From positions 1 through 38,820 of the forward strand of contig CALKZY010000020.1 in assembly GCA_938002965.1 (NCBI GenBank): DNA of 38,820 nt. The letters are read 5' to 3'. Origin of the DNA: an uncultured Acidimicrobiales bacterium (GTDB taxonomy: Bacteria; Actinomycetota; Acidimicrobiia; Acidimicrobiales; SZUA-35). Shown one piece after another: positions 32,476-38,820 of this stretch. The notes beneath the pieces are model-generated. The model was not told the origin of the DNA, did not search any database, and worked only from the letters and a program-made list of their open reading frames with translations. Numbering within the stretch: position 1 is the stretch's first letter; each line of letters begins with the position of its first letter. The position numbers were made by a program, and so were the translations under genes.

Positions 32476-32982
32476 TCAGCTGCCTTCGCCGGCGGCTTCG
32501 GCGTCGTCAGTGTCATACACCTTGTCTTCGATACGCTCGGACTTCTCGGCCAGCTTCTCGGCCGCTTCCTCGTCGGTCAGGTCGCCTTCGGCCACCTTCT
32601 CGTCGATTCGCTCGGTGGCAGCGGCAACCATGGCGTCAACCAGTTCGTCAGGGTCAACGTCGTTGGCTTCGGCGATGTCGGCCAGGCTCATGCCTTCATC
32701 GAGTTGGGCTCGGATCTCATCGGCTTCCATGCCAAGGATCTCAGCTACCGCCTCGAAGTTCTTACCGCAGCCTTTACCTCGTCGGCCTTCACCGTCTCGG
32801 CCTTCGCTGACGCCTCGATTTCCTCGGCGACCTTCGCCGTCTCGAGCCTCGGACTCCTCAGCGGTGGTGTCGTTCTCGACTGTCGACTCGTCAGTGGTCT
32901 GAGCTGACGCCACCTGAGCGACGCCCAGTCCGGCGAAAGCCAGTCCCGATGCGATTCCGATGGTTGCGAGTGTCTTCTTCAT
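32476..32982 (-). CDS. Exported acidic helical protein linked to two-component system
   Basis: 168 aa. Sec signal peptide (MKKTLATIGIASGLAFAGLG...ASA-QTT). The mature protein starts with a disordered acidic/Arg-Gly patch with DGEGRRG repeats, then a helical domain: VAEILGMEADEIRAQLDEGMSLADIAEANDVDPDELVDAMV, then ERIDEKVAEGDLTDEEAAEKLAEKSERI. This LGM-x-L-x-x-G-SLADIA-GVD-L-x-x-A-x-x-G-LT pattern is common in exported actinobacterial proteins (DUF2680/YckD-like). A clear Shine-Dalgarno AAGGAG sits seven bases before the ATG at 32982. By position it could be a periplasmic modulator of the kinase, as CpxP is for CpxA; this is inference. Confidence 0.8.
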   Translation of the reverse strand: MKKTLATIGIASGLAFAGLGVAQVASAQTTDESTVENDTTAEESEARDGEGRRGNRGVSEGRDGEGRRGKGCGKNFEAVAEILGMEADEIRAQLDEGMSLADIAEANDVDPDELVDAMVAAATERIDEKVAEGDLTDEEAAEKLAEKSERIEDKVYDTDDAEAAGEGS

Positions 32983-33182
32983 TTGATTGCTCCTTAGGGG
33001 GTGTTGGTATGAACTTCATGTTCGGGGACAACCGGCAGGGCCAATGAAACAAAGTGACAAGGTTTCGGCAAGAAGCAAAGACGAACGCTGTCGATAACAC
33101 TGTTAGCTGCGTCACAGAGAAGTTGTTGGCGAAACCACGTCAACTAGGATCGTAAGTGGATAAATTCGCGCAATAGCAACGG

Positions 33183-33210
33183 TTTACACCTACCACCAGG
33201 GCGACATAGT
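33183..33210 (+). promoter_or_regulatory. Candidate promoter of the GT2 gene
   Basis: -35 TTTACA (33183-33188), 16-bp spacer, -10 CATAGT (33205-33210). Predicted start near 33217, inside the dyad at 33213-33246, giving a leader of about 75 nt. Confidence 0.45.
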
Positions 33211-33212
33211 GC

Positions 33213-33246
33213 GGTCAAGGTCTGATCAATCAGGCCTATTTTGACC
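33213..33246. repeat. Nested dyad at the GT2 transcription start
   Basis: Outer arms GGTCAA (33213-33218) and TTGACC (33241-33246) enclose inner GGTCTGAT (33219-33226) / ATCAGGCC (33229-33236, one mismatch). It overlaps the predicted transcription start and so could be an operator, or a leader hairpin. Confidence 0.5.
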
Positions 33247-33293
33247 TGCGTCGCCTCTCGCCGACTCGCCGCATTTCGCGCAGAGGAATAACC

Positions 33294-35099
33294 ATGAGTG
33301 TCCATGAATACAAGGGAGCGAGCGAACTACTCGGTCCGCTACAACCCAACAATGGGGTGGTCGACTATCGACCGCTTCTCAAAAGCCGAGAGCGAATCTA
33401 CGTTCGCCTACTGACCTTCATCTTCGTCCTATCCAGCGTCGCCTTCACCACCTATCTGGCTTGGCCCGGCAACGTGCCGGACCTCACCGGACGAGGCCTC
33501 ATCTACTCGATGATTGCCGTCGCAGGCATCATCTTGATTGTCGGTCTTCAGATCATTCAACTCATCGGAACCTGCACCACGTTGAACTTCGCGCTGCGAG
33601 GCAAGCTTCCAGTTCCGATGGAGCCCGAAGCGGGCCTGCGCATCGCCATGCTTACCACCATCGTTCCCAGCAAAGAACCGTGGGAGCAGGCCCGAGATAC
33701 CATGTTGATGTTTCAACAACAGATTGTCCCTGAAGGAACCGTAGTCGACGCCTGGATTTTGGACGAAGGCGACGATCCAGACATCAAAGCAGACTGTGAA
33801 CGACTCGGCTTTTACCATTTCTCCCGCAAAGGGGTCGAGCGGTGGAATCGCAAACGCGGAGAGTTTCGAGCGAAAACCAAACACGGAAATCACAACGCGT
33901 GGCGGGACATGTTCGAACACGACTACGACATCGTCACCCAGATGGACCCCGACCACCGACCGCTCGAGTCTCGTGACTTTTTGCAACGCCTAACCGGCTA
34001 CTTCTCCGACCCCGACGTGGCATTCGTCGTCGCCCCTCAGGTGTACGGCAACGCCGAAGAAGGTGTAGTGGCCAAAGGCGCGGCCGAATTGGCCTACCTG
34101 TTCCACGGCGTCATCCAACCGGGAGCCAACGGCATGGACGCACCCCTGCTGATCGGCACCAACCATGCGTTCCGGCCGGCAGCCTGGCATCAACTCGGCG
34201 GCTACCAGGACTGCATCATCGAAGATCACCTCACCGCCATGCAGGTCCCCACCGCCATCAACCCCGAAACCGGAAATCACTGGAAAGGGGTGTACACCCC
34301 AGACATCCTCACCGCCGGCGAAGGTCCGAACACGTGGACCGATTTCTTCTCCCAGCAGAAGCGTTGGGCCTACGGCATCTTCGAAATCCTCACTGGCAAA
34401 ACCCCGAAAATGTGGCGCCAGCTGTCCTGGTCCCAGCGCGTCTCGTTCGCCAGCATGCAGTATCACTACCCATCAGTTGGGCTCACCTGGCTGGCCGGAA
34501 ACATGGTCTCCGCCTTCTATCTCATCGGCGGCGTGACCGCCATCCGCCTGAACATGGCGGTCTGGTCCACTCTGTTCGTCACCACCAACTTCTTAAGTTT
34601 GTTCGTCTTCTTCTGGCTGCGACGGTTCAACCTGGTGGAGCACGAACGCAAATCGCTCGGCTTGGCCGGGATGCTGTTGAACCTCGTTACCACACCCGTC
34701 TACCTGGGCGCCGGACTACTGCAATTGGCCGGTCGGCCATTGACATTCAAGGTGACGGCAAAGGGTCGTCTGGCCAGTGGCGACACCCTGGGGACGTTCC
34801 GCCTGCATCTGTGGTGGGCAGTCTTTGCCGCCATCACCATGGTGGCCGGGTTGGTTCAGGGCCACCTCTTCCCCGTCCTGTATGTCTGGATGTCGCTGAC
34901 GTTGGCCATCACCCTGACGCCGGTTGCGCTGTGGGCCTTTGGCCGTCGAAACGACTTGTCCCATGCCGTGACTCCCACCACGGCCGCGCCGGCAATGGTT
35001 ACCGCAGGTGTACCCGACAACGTCATCGACCTAGTCCAAGCGCGCCAGTGGCCGAACGACAGCCAACCTCAACACAAGGAACTCACCGCCGCCAACTAG
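33294..35099 (+). CDS. Cellulose-synthase-like family 2 glycosyltransferase
   Basis: 601 aa, ATG with AGAGGA six bases upstream. Two N-terminal membrane helices (about 36-57 and 68-95) precede the catalytic domain with DEGDDP, the metal-binding DPDH (QMDPDHRP), the base motif IIEDH, and QQKRWAYG (QxxRW). At least five C-terminal membrane helices follow, making the usual processive synthase layout. It polymerises or exports a beta-linked polysaccharide from a nucleotide sugar at the membrane. No PilZ domain is seen, so c-di-GMP control through it is unlikely. No other exopolysaccharide gene is nearby, so the product is unknown. Confidence 0.9.
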   Translation: MSVHEYKGASELLGPLQPNNGVVDYRPLLKSRERIYVRLLTFIFVLSSVAFTTYLAWPGNVPDLTGRGLIYSMIAVAGIILIVGLQIIQLIGTCTTLNFALRGKLPVPMEPEAGLRIAMLTTIVPSKEPWEQARDTMLMFQQQIVPEGTVVDAWILDEGDDPDIKADCERLGFYHFSRKGVERWNRKRGEFRAKTKHGNHNAWRDMFEHDYDIVTQMDPDHRPLESRDFLQRLTGYFSDPDVAFVVAPQVYGNAEEGVVAKGAAELAYLFHGVIQPGANGMDAPLLIGTNHAFRPAAWHQLGGYQDCIIEDHLTAMQVPTAINPETGNHWKGVYTPDILTAGEGPNTWTDFFSQQKRWAYGIFEILTGKTPKMWRQLSWSQRVSFASMQYHYPSVGLTWLAGNMVSAFYLIGGVTAIRLNMAVWSTLFVTTNFLSLFVFFWLRRFNLVEHERKSLGLAGMLLNLVTTPVYLGAGLLQLAGRPLTFKVTAKGRLASGDTLGTFRLHLWWAVFAAITMVAGLVQGHLFPVLYVWMSLTLAITLTPVALWAFGRRNDLSHAVTPTTAAPAMVTAGVPDNVIDLVQARQWPNDSQPQHKELTAAN

Positions 35100-35154
35100 G
35101 TCGAGGTTCGCCAACGCCGACGACGGCGCAGCCGGGACATGCCGACGAGCCGGG

Positions 35155-35520
35155 TCATTGCATGGCAATCAGGATCCCATCGAGGTGGGTGTAGGAGGAG
35201 GCGAATCCTTCTTCGAACCCAGGTTGCTTGGCGAGGTCGCGTGCTTCCTGCGTCAGGTACTCGATTTCCACGTTGATAGTGGTCGTTCCCATCGACTCGG
35301 TGAACGTCGCCGTGACGGTCGTCGCCCCTTCGGGCCACGCGTCGTACGTCTCGGTGTAGACGACGCGTTCGTGTTCAACGATCTCGTAGTTCTGCTCGTA
35401 AATGCCACGCAGCTCACCTAGCCATAACCCAAGGGCACGCAGTCCCTCAGTTGAGAGTGAGCATGGCCGTGCCTGAGCGACTCGCGAGCGCTCGATAAGC
35501 CCCAGACCGCTCGACGACAC
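35155..35520 (-). pseudogene. Truncated SRPBCC/AHSA1-domain protein
   Basis: The C-terminal half of the START-like fold is clear: YEIVEHERVVYTETYDAWPEG, VTATFTES, INVEIEYLTQEARDLAKQPGFEEGFASSYTHLDGIL, the classical end of an AHSA1 protein. The first 40 residues do not match the family's N-terminal helix and strands and no other frame supplies them. About 60 residues are therefore missing, most likely through deletion. It lies next to the P450, in a stretch with several broken genes. Confidence 0.7.
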
Positions 35521-35559
35521 TAAAGCCGGGGGCCGAGAAATCTGTCGGCAGGCGACCGC

Positions 35560-36837
35560 TCAGCCGCGGGTGATAGGCAGGCGGTCGGGTGTGCGAATTG
35601 TGATCGAGTGTCGCCATTCGATCTCGGAGCGGTCGATGGTGAAGTCGCCGAGCGCGTCGACCAGCGCCGGCAGGGCAACGCCCAGCTCGGCCTTGGCCAG
35701 GTTTGCACCGAGGCAGTAGTGGATTCCCTGGCCAAACGAGACCGGGGCCGGGTCTTCGCGGTCAAAGCGCAACTGGTCATAGTCGTCGAAACGGCGAGGA
35801 TCTCGGTTGGAGGCCTGAGGCATCACCAGAATGTTCTGGCCCTTCTTGATGTGGTGCCCTCTGAGTTCGAAGTCGACCAGCGCGGCCCGAGGTATGGAGC
35901 GAACCGACGTGTCATACCGCAGTAGTTCCTCGATGGCGTTCGGCCACAGGTTCGGCTGGGCTTTGACGAGGGCAAGCTGATCGGGGTGGTCGTGCATCAT
36001 GATCATCGACAAGCCGATCATGCCGGCAGTGGTCTCGTGACCGGCCACGAGAATGATGCCGGCAACAGCGACCAGCTCGTCTTCGCTCAGCCGGTCGCCG
36101 TCGTCAGCCTCGACAAGGGCAAGGCCGGTGAGTAGATCCTCGGCCGGCTCACGCCGCCTCTCGTCGGCCAACTCGATGATTCGCCGGTGGAAGTCGTCGA
36201 TGGCGGCGTCCATCTCAGCCGGATCGAAAGCTCGGAACGGATCGAGCAGCTGGGCGACCACCTTGGACACGCCAAGCAGCCAAGGCCGGTCTTCCTCGGG
36301 AAGCCCGAAGAGCTCAGCGATGACGACAGAGGGAAACTTCGAAGCGAACTCAACCATCAGCTCGACGCGTTGCGGGTCGAAGTCTGCAATCAGGTCGCTG
36401 ACGAGCTTGTTCATCCGCTCGTCGAGACGGCTGATCTGACGGGGAGTGAACGCCCGGTTAACCAAACCACGCAGTCGTGTGTGCTGCGGCGGATCGGTGA
36501 GCAACAGGACGTTGCGCAGGAACGTCTTTGACCGCGGCGACATCTTCGAGAACGGTGAGACGGCCTCGAGCACCTCAACCTGATTCGAGGTGCCGGTGTG
36601 GGGCGAGGTCAACACCTCGCGGGACTCGTCGTACCCGCTGATGAACCACTGCTGATAAAGGGGTTTCCACTGGACCGGGCCACCAGCGCGAATTTCATCT
36701 GCCATGACCATCGGGTCTTCGACGAATTCATCGCTGAACGGATTGCCCCACGAGTCGAGCCTGAACAGGGCGTCAGTGAGTCGTGGTCGGTCAAGTACCC
36801 ATCGCATCGCCGGAATGATCACGGTTTCGATCCGCAT
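35560..36837 (-). CDS. Cytochrome P450
   Basis: 425 aa from the ATG at 36837, which has GAGG six bases upstream; upstream TTG or GTG codons lie inside weakly supported sequence. All core motifs are present: I-helix AGHETT, K-helix E-x-x-R (EELLR), the PRAA region with SIPRAALVDF, and the haem-binding loop FGQGIHYCLGANLAKAE with Cys375 as thiolate ligand. The pattern resembles actinobacterial CYP105/107-like soluble P450s that oxidise lipids or natural products. No ferredoxin or reductase gene is adjacent, so electrons must come from elsewhere in the genome. Confidence 0.95.
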   Translation of the reverse strand: MRIETVIIPAMRWVLDRPRLTDALFRLDSWGNPFSDEFVEDPMVMADEIRAGGPVQWKPLYQQWFISGYDESREVLTSPHTGTSNQVEVLEAVSPFSKMSPRSKTFLRNVLLLTDPPQHTRLRGLVNRAFTPRQISRLDERMNKLVSDLIADFDPQRVELMVEFASKFPSVVIAELFGLPEEDRPWLLGVSKVVAQLLDPFRAFDPAEMDAAIDDFHRRIIELADERRREPAEDLLTGLALVEADDGDRLSEDELVAVAGIILVAGHETTAGMIGLSMIMMHDHPDQLALVKAQPNLWPNAIEELLRYDTSVRSIPRAALVDFELRGHHIKKGQNILVMPQASNRDPRRFDDYDQLRFDREDPAPVSFGQGIHYCLGANLAKAELGVALPALVDALGDFTIDRSEIEWRHSITIRTPDRLPITRG

Positions 36838-36954
36838 TGGTGTCCTCACTTGAGACGTAACACTATCGTCCACCAAATACCGCAGGCGGGCAACAGTTTC
36901 GGGACGTCGCAGTTGTCACAGCGGATGTAGCCGCTTTGACCCTTACAACCTTGA

Positions 36955-37317
36955 CTACTCCCGGACCGCGATGAAGTCGATTTCGATCTTCCACGCAGGG
37001 TTCGCCAACCCCGAGATGTACATCAGTGTTGAGGCTGGCCGGTGGAGCCCGAGCTCATCGTCACGTACCGCCATGGCCCCGTCGCGATCATGGCGGTCGA
37101 TCAGCAACATGTTGAGCTGAACGATGTCGCCAATGTCCATCGCTGCTTCGGCCAGAATGGCTTTCATGTTCGACCAGACCAATCGGGCCTGATCCTCGAT
37201 TTGGTCCGGCACTGAGCCATCGGGGGCCACACCGGTTTGTCCGGCACCGAACAGAATCCGAGCGTTGGCCTCGACCTCAACCCCATGGGCGTAGGTGGCG
37301 GAGCGGGGCTAGTGCAT
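36955..37317 (-). pseudogene. RidA/YjgF-family protein with amber codon at position 3
   Basis: From the ATG at 37317 the frame reads Met-His-TAG and then continues open for 117 codons as RSATYAHGVEVEANARILFGAGQTG, the expected start of a RidA protein (2-iminobutanoate/2-iminopropanoate deaminase). The core is intact: catalytic Arg in RPASTLMYIS, and IEIDFIAVRE at the end. Without the amber codon it is a normal 120-aa protein. As read, translation could begin only at GTG 37230, which removes the first strands. Either the mutation is recent, the base is a sequencing error, or translation starts at a non-standard codon. No promoter is evident. Confidence 0.75.
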
Positions 37318-37343
37318 CAAACGTTGACGGTCGACGCGCTGGT

Positions 37344-37559
37344 TCATACCGACGCGATTCCGCTTGCTTCAACGACCCAATTCGACCCGGCAAAGGTGAG
37401 CGCAGAGATCGTATGCCCGCTCGTCGTCAGGATTTCAAGCGTGCCCTGGTCGAATACCGCAGTCGTTTCGCCACCGTCGGTAGGGACTTGGACTGAGCAG
37501 GCGAAGCCATCAACACCGCTGCCTGACCGTTCAAGTCGGGCCGAGCCGTCTGCGACCAC
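37344..37559 (-). CDS. Doubtful 71-codon hypothetical frame
   Basis: A GTG-started frame encodes a strand-rich peptide (FDQGTLEILTTSG, ISALTFAGSNWVVEASGIA). The frame remains open upstream to about 37655 without a normal start and no family is recognised. It may be the tail of a decayed gene. It ends 27 bp upstream of the RidA start. Confidence 0.25.
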   Translation of the reverse strand: MVADGSARLERSGSGVDGFACSVQVPTDGGETTAVFDQGTLEILTTSGHTISALTFAGSNWVVEASGIASV

Positions 37560-37651
37560 GACAGCAAGGTCCCCGCCGGATTCTGAGCGAAGTCGGGCCT
37601 CAAACGCGTGACCGGTTACTGCGACGCTCGCTTCTTGACTGGCATGAATCC

Positions 37652-37677
37652 ATTGGTACTACCGGGGTACTACCAAT
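37652..37677. repeat. Inverted repeat beside the attachment site
   Basis: ATTGGTA (37652-37658) and TACCAAT (37671-37677) are perfect 7-bp arms, and GGTACTACC is repeated directly inside (37655-37663, 37666-37674). It lies 15 bp from the tRNA fragment. It may be the old tRNA terminator or a recombinase arm site. Confidence 0.5.
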
Positions 37678-37692
37678 ACAAGGCGCCCAAAT

Positions 37693-37750
37693 TGGCGGAG
37701 AGAGGGGGATTCGAACCCCCGGAACCCGTGAGGGCTCAACGGTTTTCAAG
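37693..37750 (-). other. 3' tRNA-Ser(UGA) fragment = element attachment site (att)
   Basis: On the minus strand the sequence begins CTTGAAAACCG (anticodon loop with UGA), continues with the long variable arm, the T arm GGGGG-TTCGAAT-CCCCC, the acceptor TCTCTCC, discriminator G and CCA (37693-37695). The 5' half is absent: the sequence before it does not contain the matching acceptor GGAGAGA. A fragment starting at the anticodon loop is the standard core left when a tyrosine recombinase inserts an element into a tRNA gene. The intact copy should lie at the element's other end, to the right of the window. Confidence 0.85.
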
Positions 37751-37909
37751 AAGGTGTGCGATGAGGCGTGGAGGTGTTGAATCAGCTTGGTTCCTGAGGT
37801 TTCGGCGGACCCATCTTGACTCTTGGCGGCCAGGATCGACCTTGATTCGCCGCTGCAAGTGTTACCAGCGTGGTAGTTGATTCCAGCCGCCATCTTAGGG
37901 TTTGTCGTT

Positions 37910-38820
37910 CTAGTGGGGGTTGGTGCCGGTTTCTTTCTCGCCTGTGGCGACTCCGCTCCTGATCACGGCCGTCTCTAAGGCGTCATCGTCAGAACTGCGT
38001 CGCCCTCTCATCAGTCCTGTGGGAAAGAGGGCTAATGTGCCGAGGACACCTGCACCAGTAAGGGCTGGCCAGAACGGATGATCAAAGAATCCTCTTGAGC
38101 CTTCTACGAGCTCCGTTAGCGGATCAACGTCGACGACGATGTCAACCTCGACAGCCCTTGTATTGCCGACGTCGGTTGCGTTGTCGTTGGAGTCGAGCTT
38201 TACGGAGCGGATCTCCAAGGTCAGCGGATGTCGTCCGGGTTCCAAAGCTTCAACTACCCAGGTCCACTCGACGATGTCAGTATCTAGGAAGTTTCCGACT
38301 TCGGACCAGTCGGCTGGTTCGATTTTGAATGCATCAAGGCCGATCAATCTTGCCCTGACCGTACAACCTAGCTGCGCCGCCAATTGTGTTGTTGGGGAGG
38401 ATTCGCCTGGAATCGCTACTTCTCCCTCAAATCCCTCAAGAGTTGCTGCTGCCTTGATTCGCTCTGGCTCGTTTAGCTCCATTTTTCGCTCAGGCTGGTA
38501 GTGGATGGTGGCCGTCTCGGCTCGTTTGTCGCACTGAGCGGTGGCGTCGGATTCGTCGTCGATGTCTCGGCCTGAGGACGTCTGTTCACCGATCGATGTC
38601 GTCGGCTTTGCTGGTGGCCGGTCCAGCGTTGTTGCAGGCTTCTGGGGTGTCCACGTCGTAGTCGTTCGCGCGGGGCCCGCTGGATCTGATGGGTCCGCGT
38701 CCGTAGGGGGCATGGATGGTTGTGAAGTAGAAGAAGTTGTGGTTGAGCATTCTTGTGTAGAGGTTGTCGACTCGTCTGGATCATCGTCGCACGGATCTGT
38801 GGCGCCAGGTTGTTCTATAT
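37910..38820 (-). CDS. C-terminal part of a membrane-anchored Ig-like-domain protein (5' end outside window)
   Basis: The frame is open to the right edge (at least 302 residues visible; an internal ATG at 38713 is not a trustworthy start). The order is: Thr/Ser/Pro-rich linker with Asp-Glu patches (38580-38820 side); a beta-sandwich-like domain (KMELNEPERIKAAATLEG, VRARLIGLDAFKIEPAD, VEWTWVVEALEPGRHPLTLEIRSVKL); one membrane helix (HPFWPALTGAGVLGTLALFP); and a charged C-terminal tail. The F-I-P-x-x-W...W-W-V-x-x-L-x-x-G-x-x-L-x-L pattern is like domains at the C termini of some bacterial membrane proteins that carry signalling or conflict-type N-terminal modules. The N-terminal function is not visible. 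It is the first gene inside the putative island. Confidence 0.7.
   Translation of the reverse strand, partial: IEQPGATDPCDDDPDESTTSTQECSTTTSSTSQPSMPPTDADPSDPAGPARTTTTWTPQKPATTLDRPPAKPTTSIGEQTSSGRDIDDESDATAQCDKRAETATIHYQPERKMELNEPERIKAAATLEGFEGEVAIPGESSPTTQLAAQLGCTVRARLIGLDAFKIEPADWSEVGNFLDTDIVEWTWVVEALEPGRHPLTLEIRSVKLDSNDNATDVGNTRAVEVDIVVDVDPLTELVEGSRGFFDHPFWPALTGAGVLGTLALFPTGLMRGRRSSDDDALETAVIRSGVATGEKETGTNPH

Larger units (their letters stand above)
37231..37692. other. Region of about 460 bp between RidA and the tRNA fragment
   Basis: Beyond the RidA N-terminal codons it contains the weak frame at 37344-37559 and the inverted repeat at 37652-37677. No confident intact gene. It is the chromosomal flank of the attachment site. 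Confidence 0.5.

Noticed and set aside
35155..35520. Complete short SRPBCC gene
   Set aside because: Only the C-terminal half matches the fold and a functional START domain needs the missing N-terminal strands, so it is listed as a pseudogene.
37693..37780. Complete tRNA-Ser gene at the right end
   Set aside because: The 5' acceptor, D arm and 5' anticodon stem are absent from the sequence before the fragment, so only the 3' part exists.
37600..37893. 97-codon minus-strand frame over the tRNA fragment
   Set aside because: It runs across the structural tRNA fragment and has no protein-like segments; the nucleic-acid feature explains the sequence.

Overview
The window is high-GC, densely coded chromosomal DNA with short intergenic gaps, frequent GTG starts, 4-nt start/stop overlaps, and many genes whose -10 box lies only 6-8 nt before the start codon, a sign of leaderless mRNAs. 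Gene content is typical of a lipid-degrading, free-living actinobacterium: an EthA-type Baeyer-Villiger monooxygenase, AlkB, P450, phytanoyl-CoA dioxygenase, LLM flavin oxidoreductase, an SDR with MaoC hydratases, and MprAB-like two-component systems. I infer an Actinomycetota member, possibly Acidimicrobiia; no rRNA or other marker is present to prove this.

Layout. 0-2.3 kb: a succinyl-CoA-ligase-like pair (beta subunit cut by the left edge) and a small anchored protein. 2.6-4.9 kb: an OmpR-type regulator/histidine kinase pair preceded by nested inverted repeats. 5-7.5 kb: a YihY/BrkB membrane protein convergent with an aldehyde dehydrogenase. 7.6-8.4 kb: a two-gene MerR operon with a textbook 19-bp-spacer promoter. 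8.4-13 kb: tRNA-Ser(CGA), tadA, a DUF1801 protein, a VIT-family metal transporter, a two-domain VOC protein, a DinB-like protein and a cysteine-synthase-family enzyme. 13.2-19.2 kb: a type III glutamine synthetase / gamma-glutamylmethylamide synthetase homologue and a three-gene operon for a split glutamate synthase resembling N-methylglutamate synthase (MgsABC), with an EthA-like monooxygenase on the opposite strand between them.

19.3-30 kb: a 39-codon leaderless micro-ORF, an exported peptide, an alkB gene broken by a one-base frameshift, RraA and LLM genes (divergent), a MetE-like protein, an SDR-MaoC-MaoC operon, a uracil-DNA-glycosylase-family protein with four Fe-S-type cysteines, PhyH, and a large right-handed-repeat membrane protein. 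30-33 kb: an MprAB-like system preceded by a gene for an exported helical protein. 33.3-35.1 kb: a cellulose-synthase-like GT2 enzyme.

35.1-37.7 kb is a decaying zone: a truncated SRPBCC fragment, an intact P450, and a RidA gene with an amber codon at position 3. It ends at a 3' tRNA-Ser(UGA) fragment (37693-37750) starting exactly at the anticodon loop, the usual scar of a tyrosine-recombinase element. Everything to the right is therefore probably inside an integrated island, of which only the C-terminal part of one membrane protein is visible.

The least explained features are the methylamine-type nitrogen cluster with its embedded monooxygenase and no dehydrogenase, the MerR operon, the micro-ORF that ends in a perfect 12-bp hairpin, and the island boundary.
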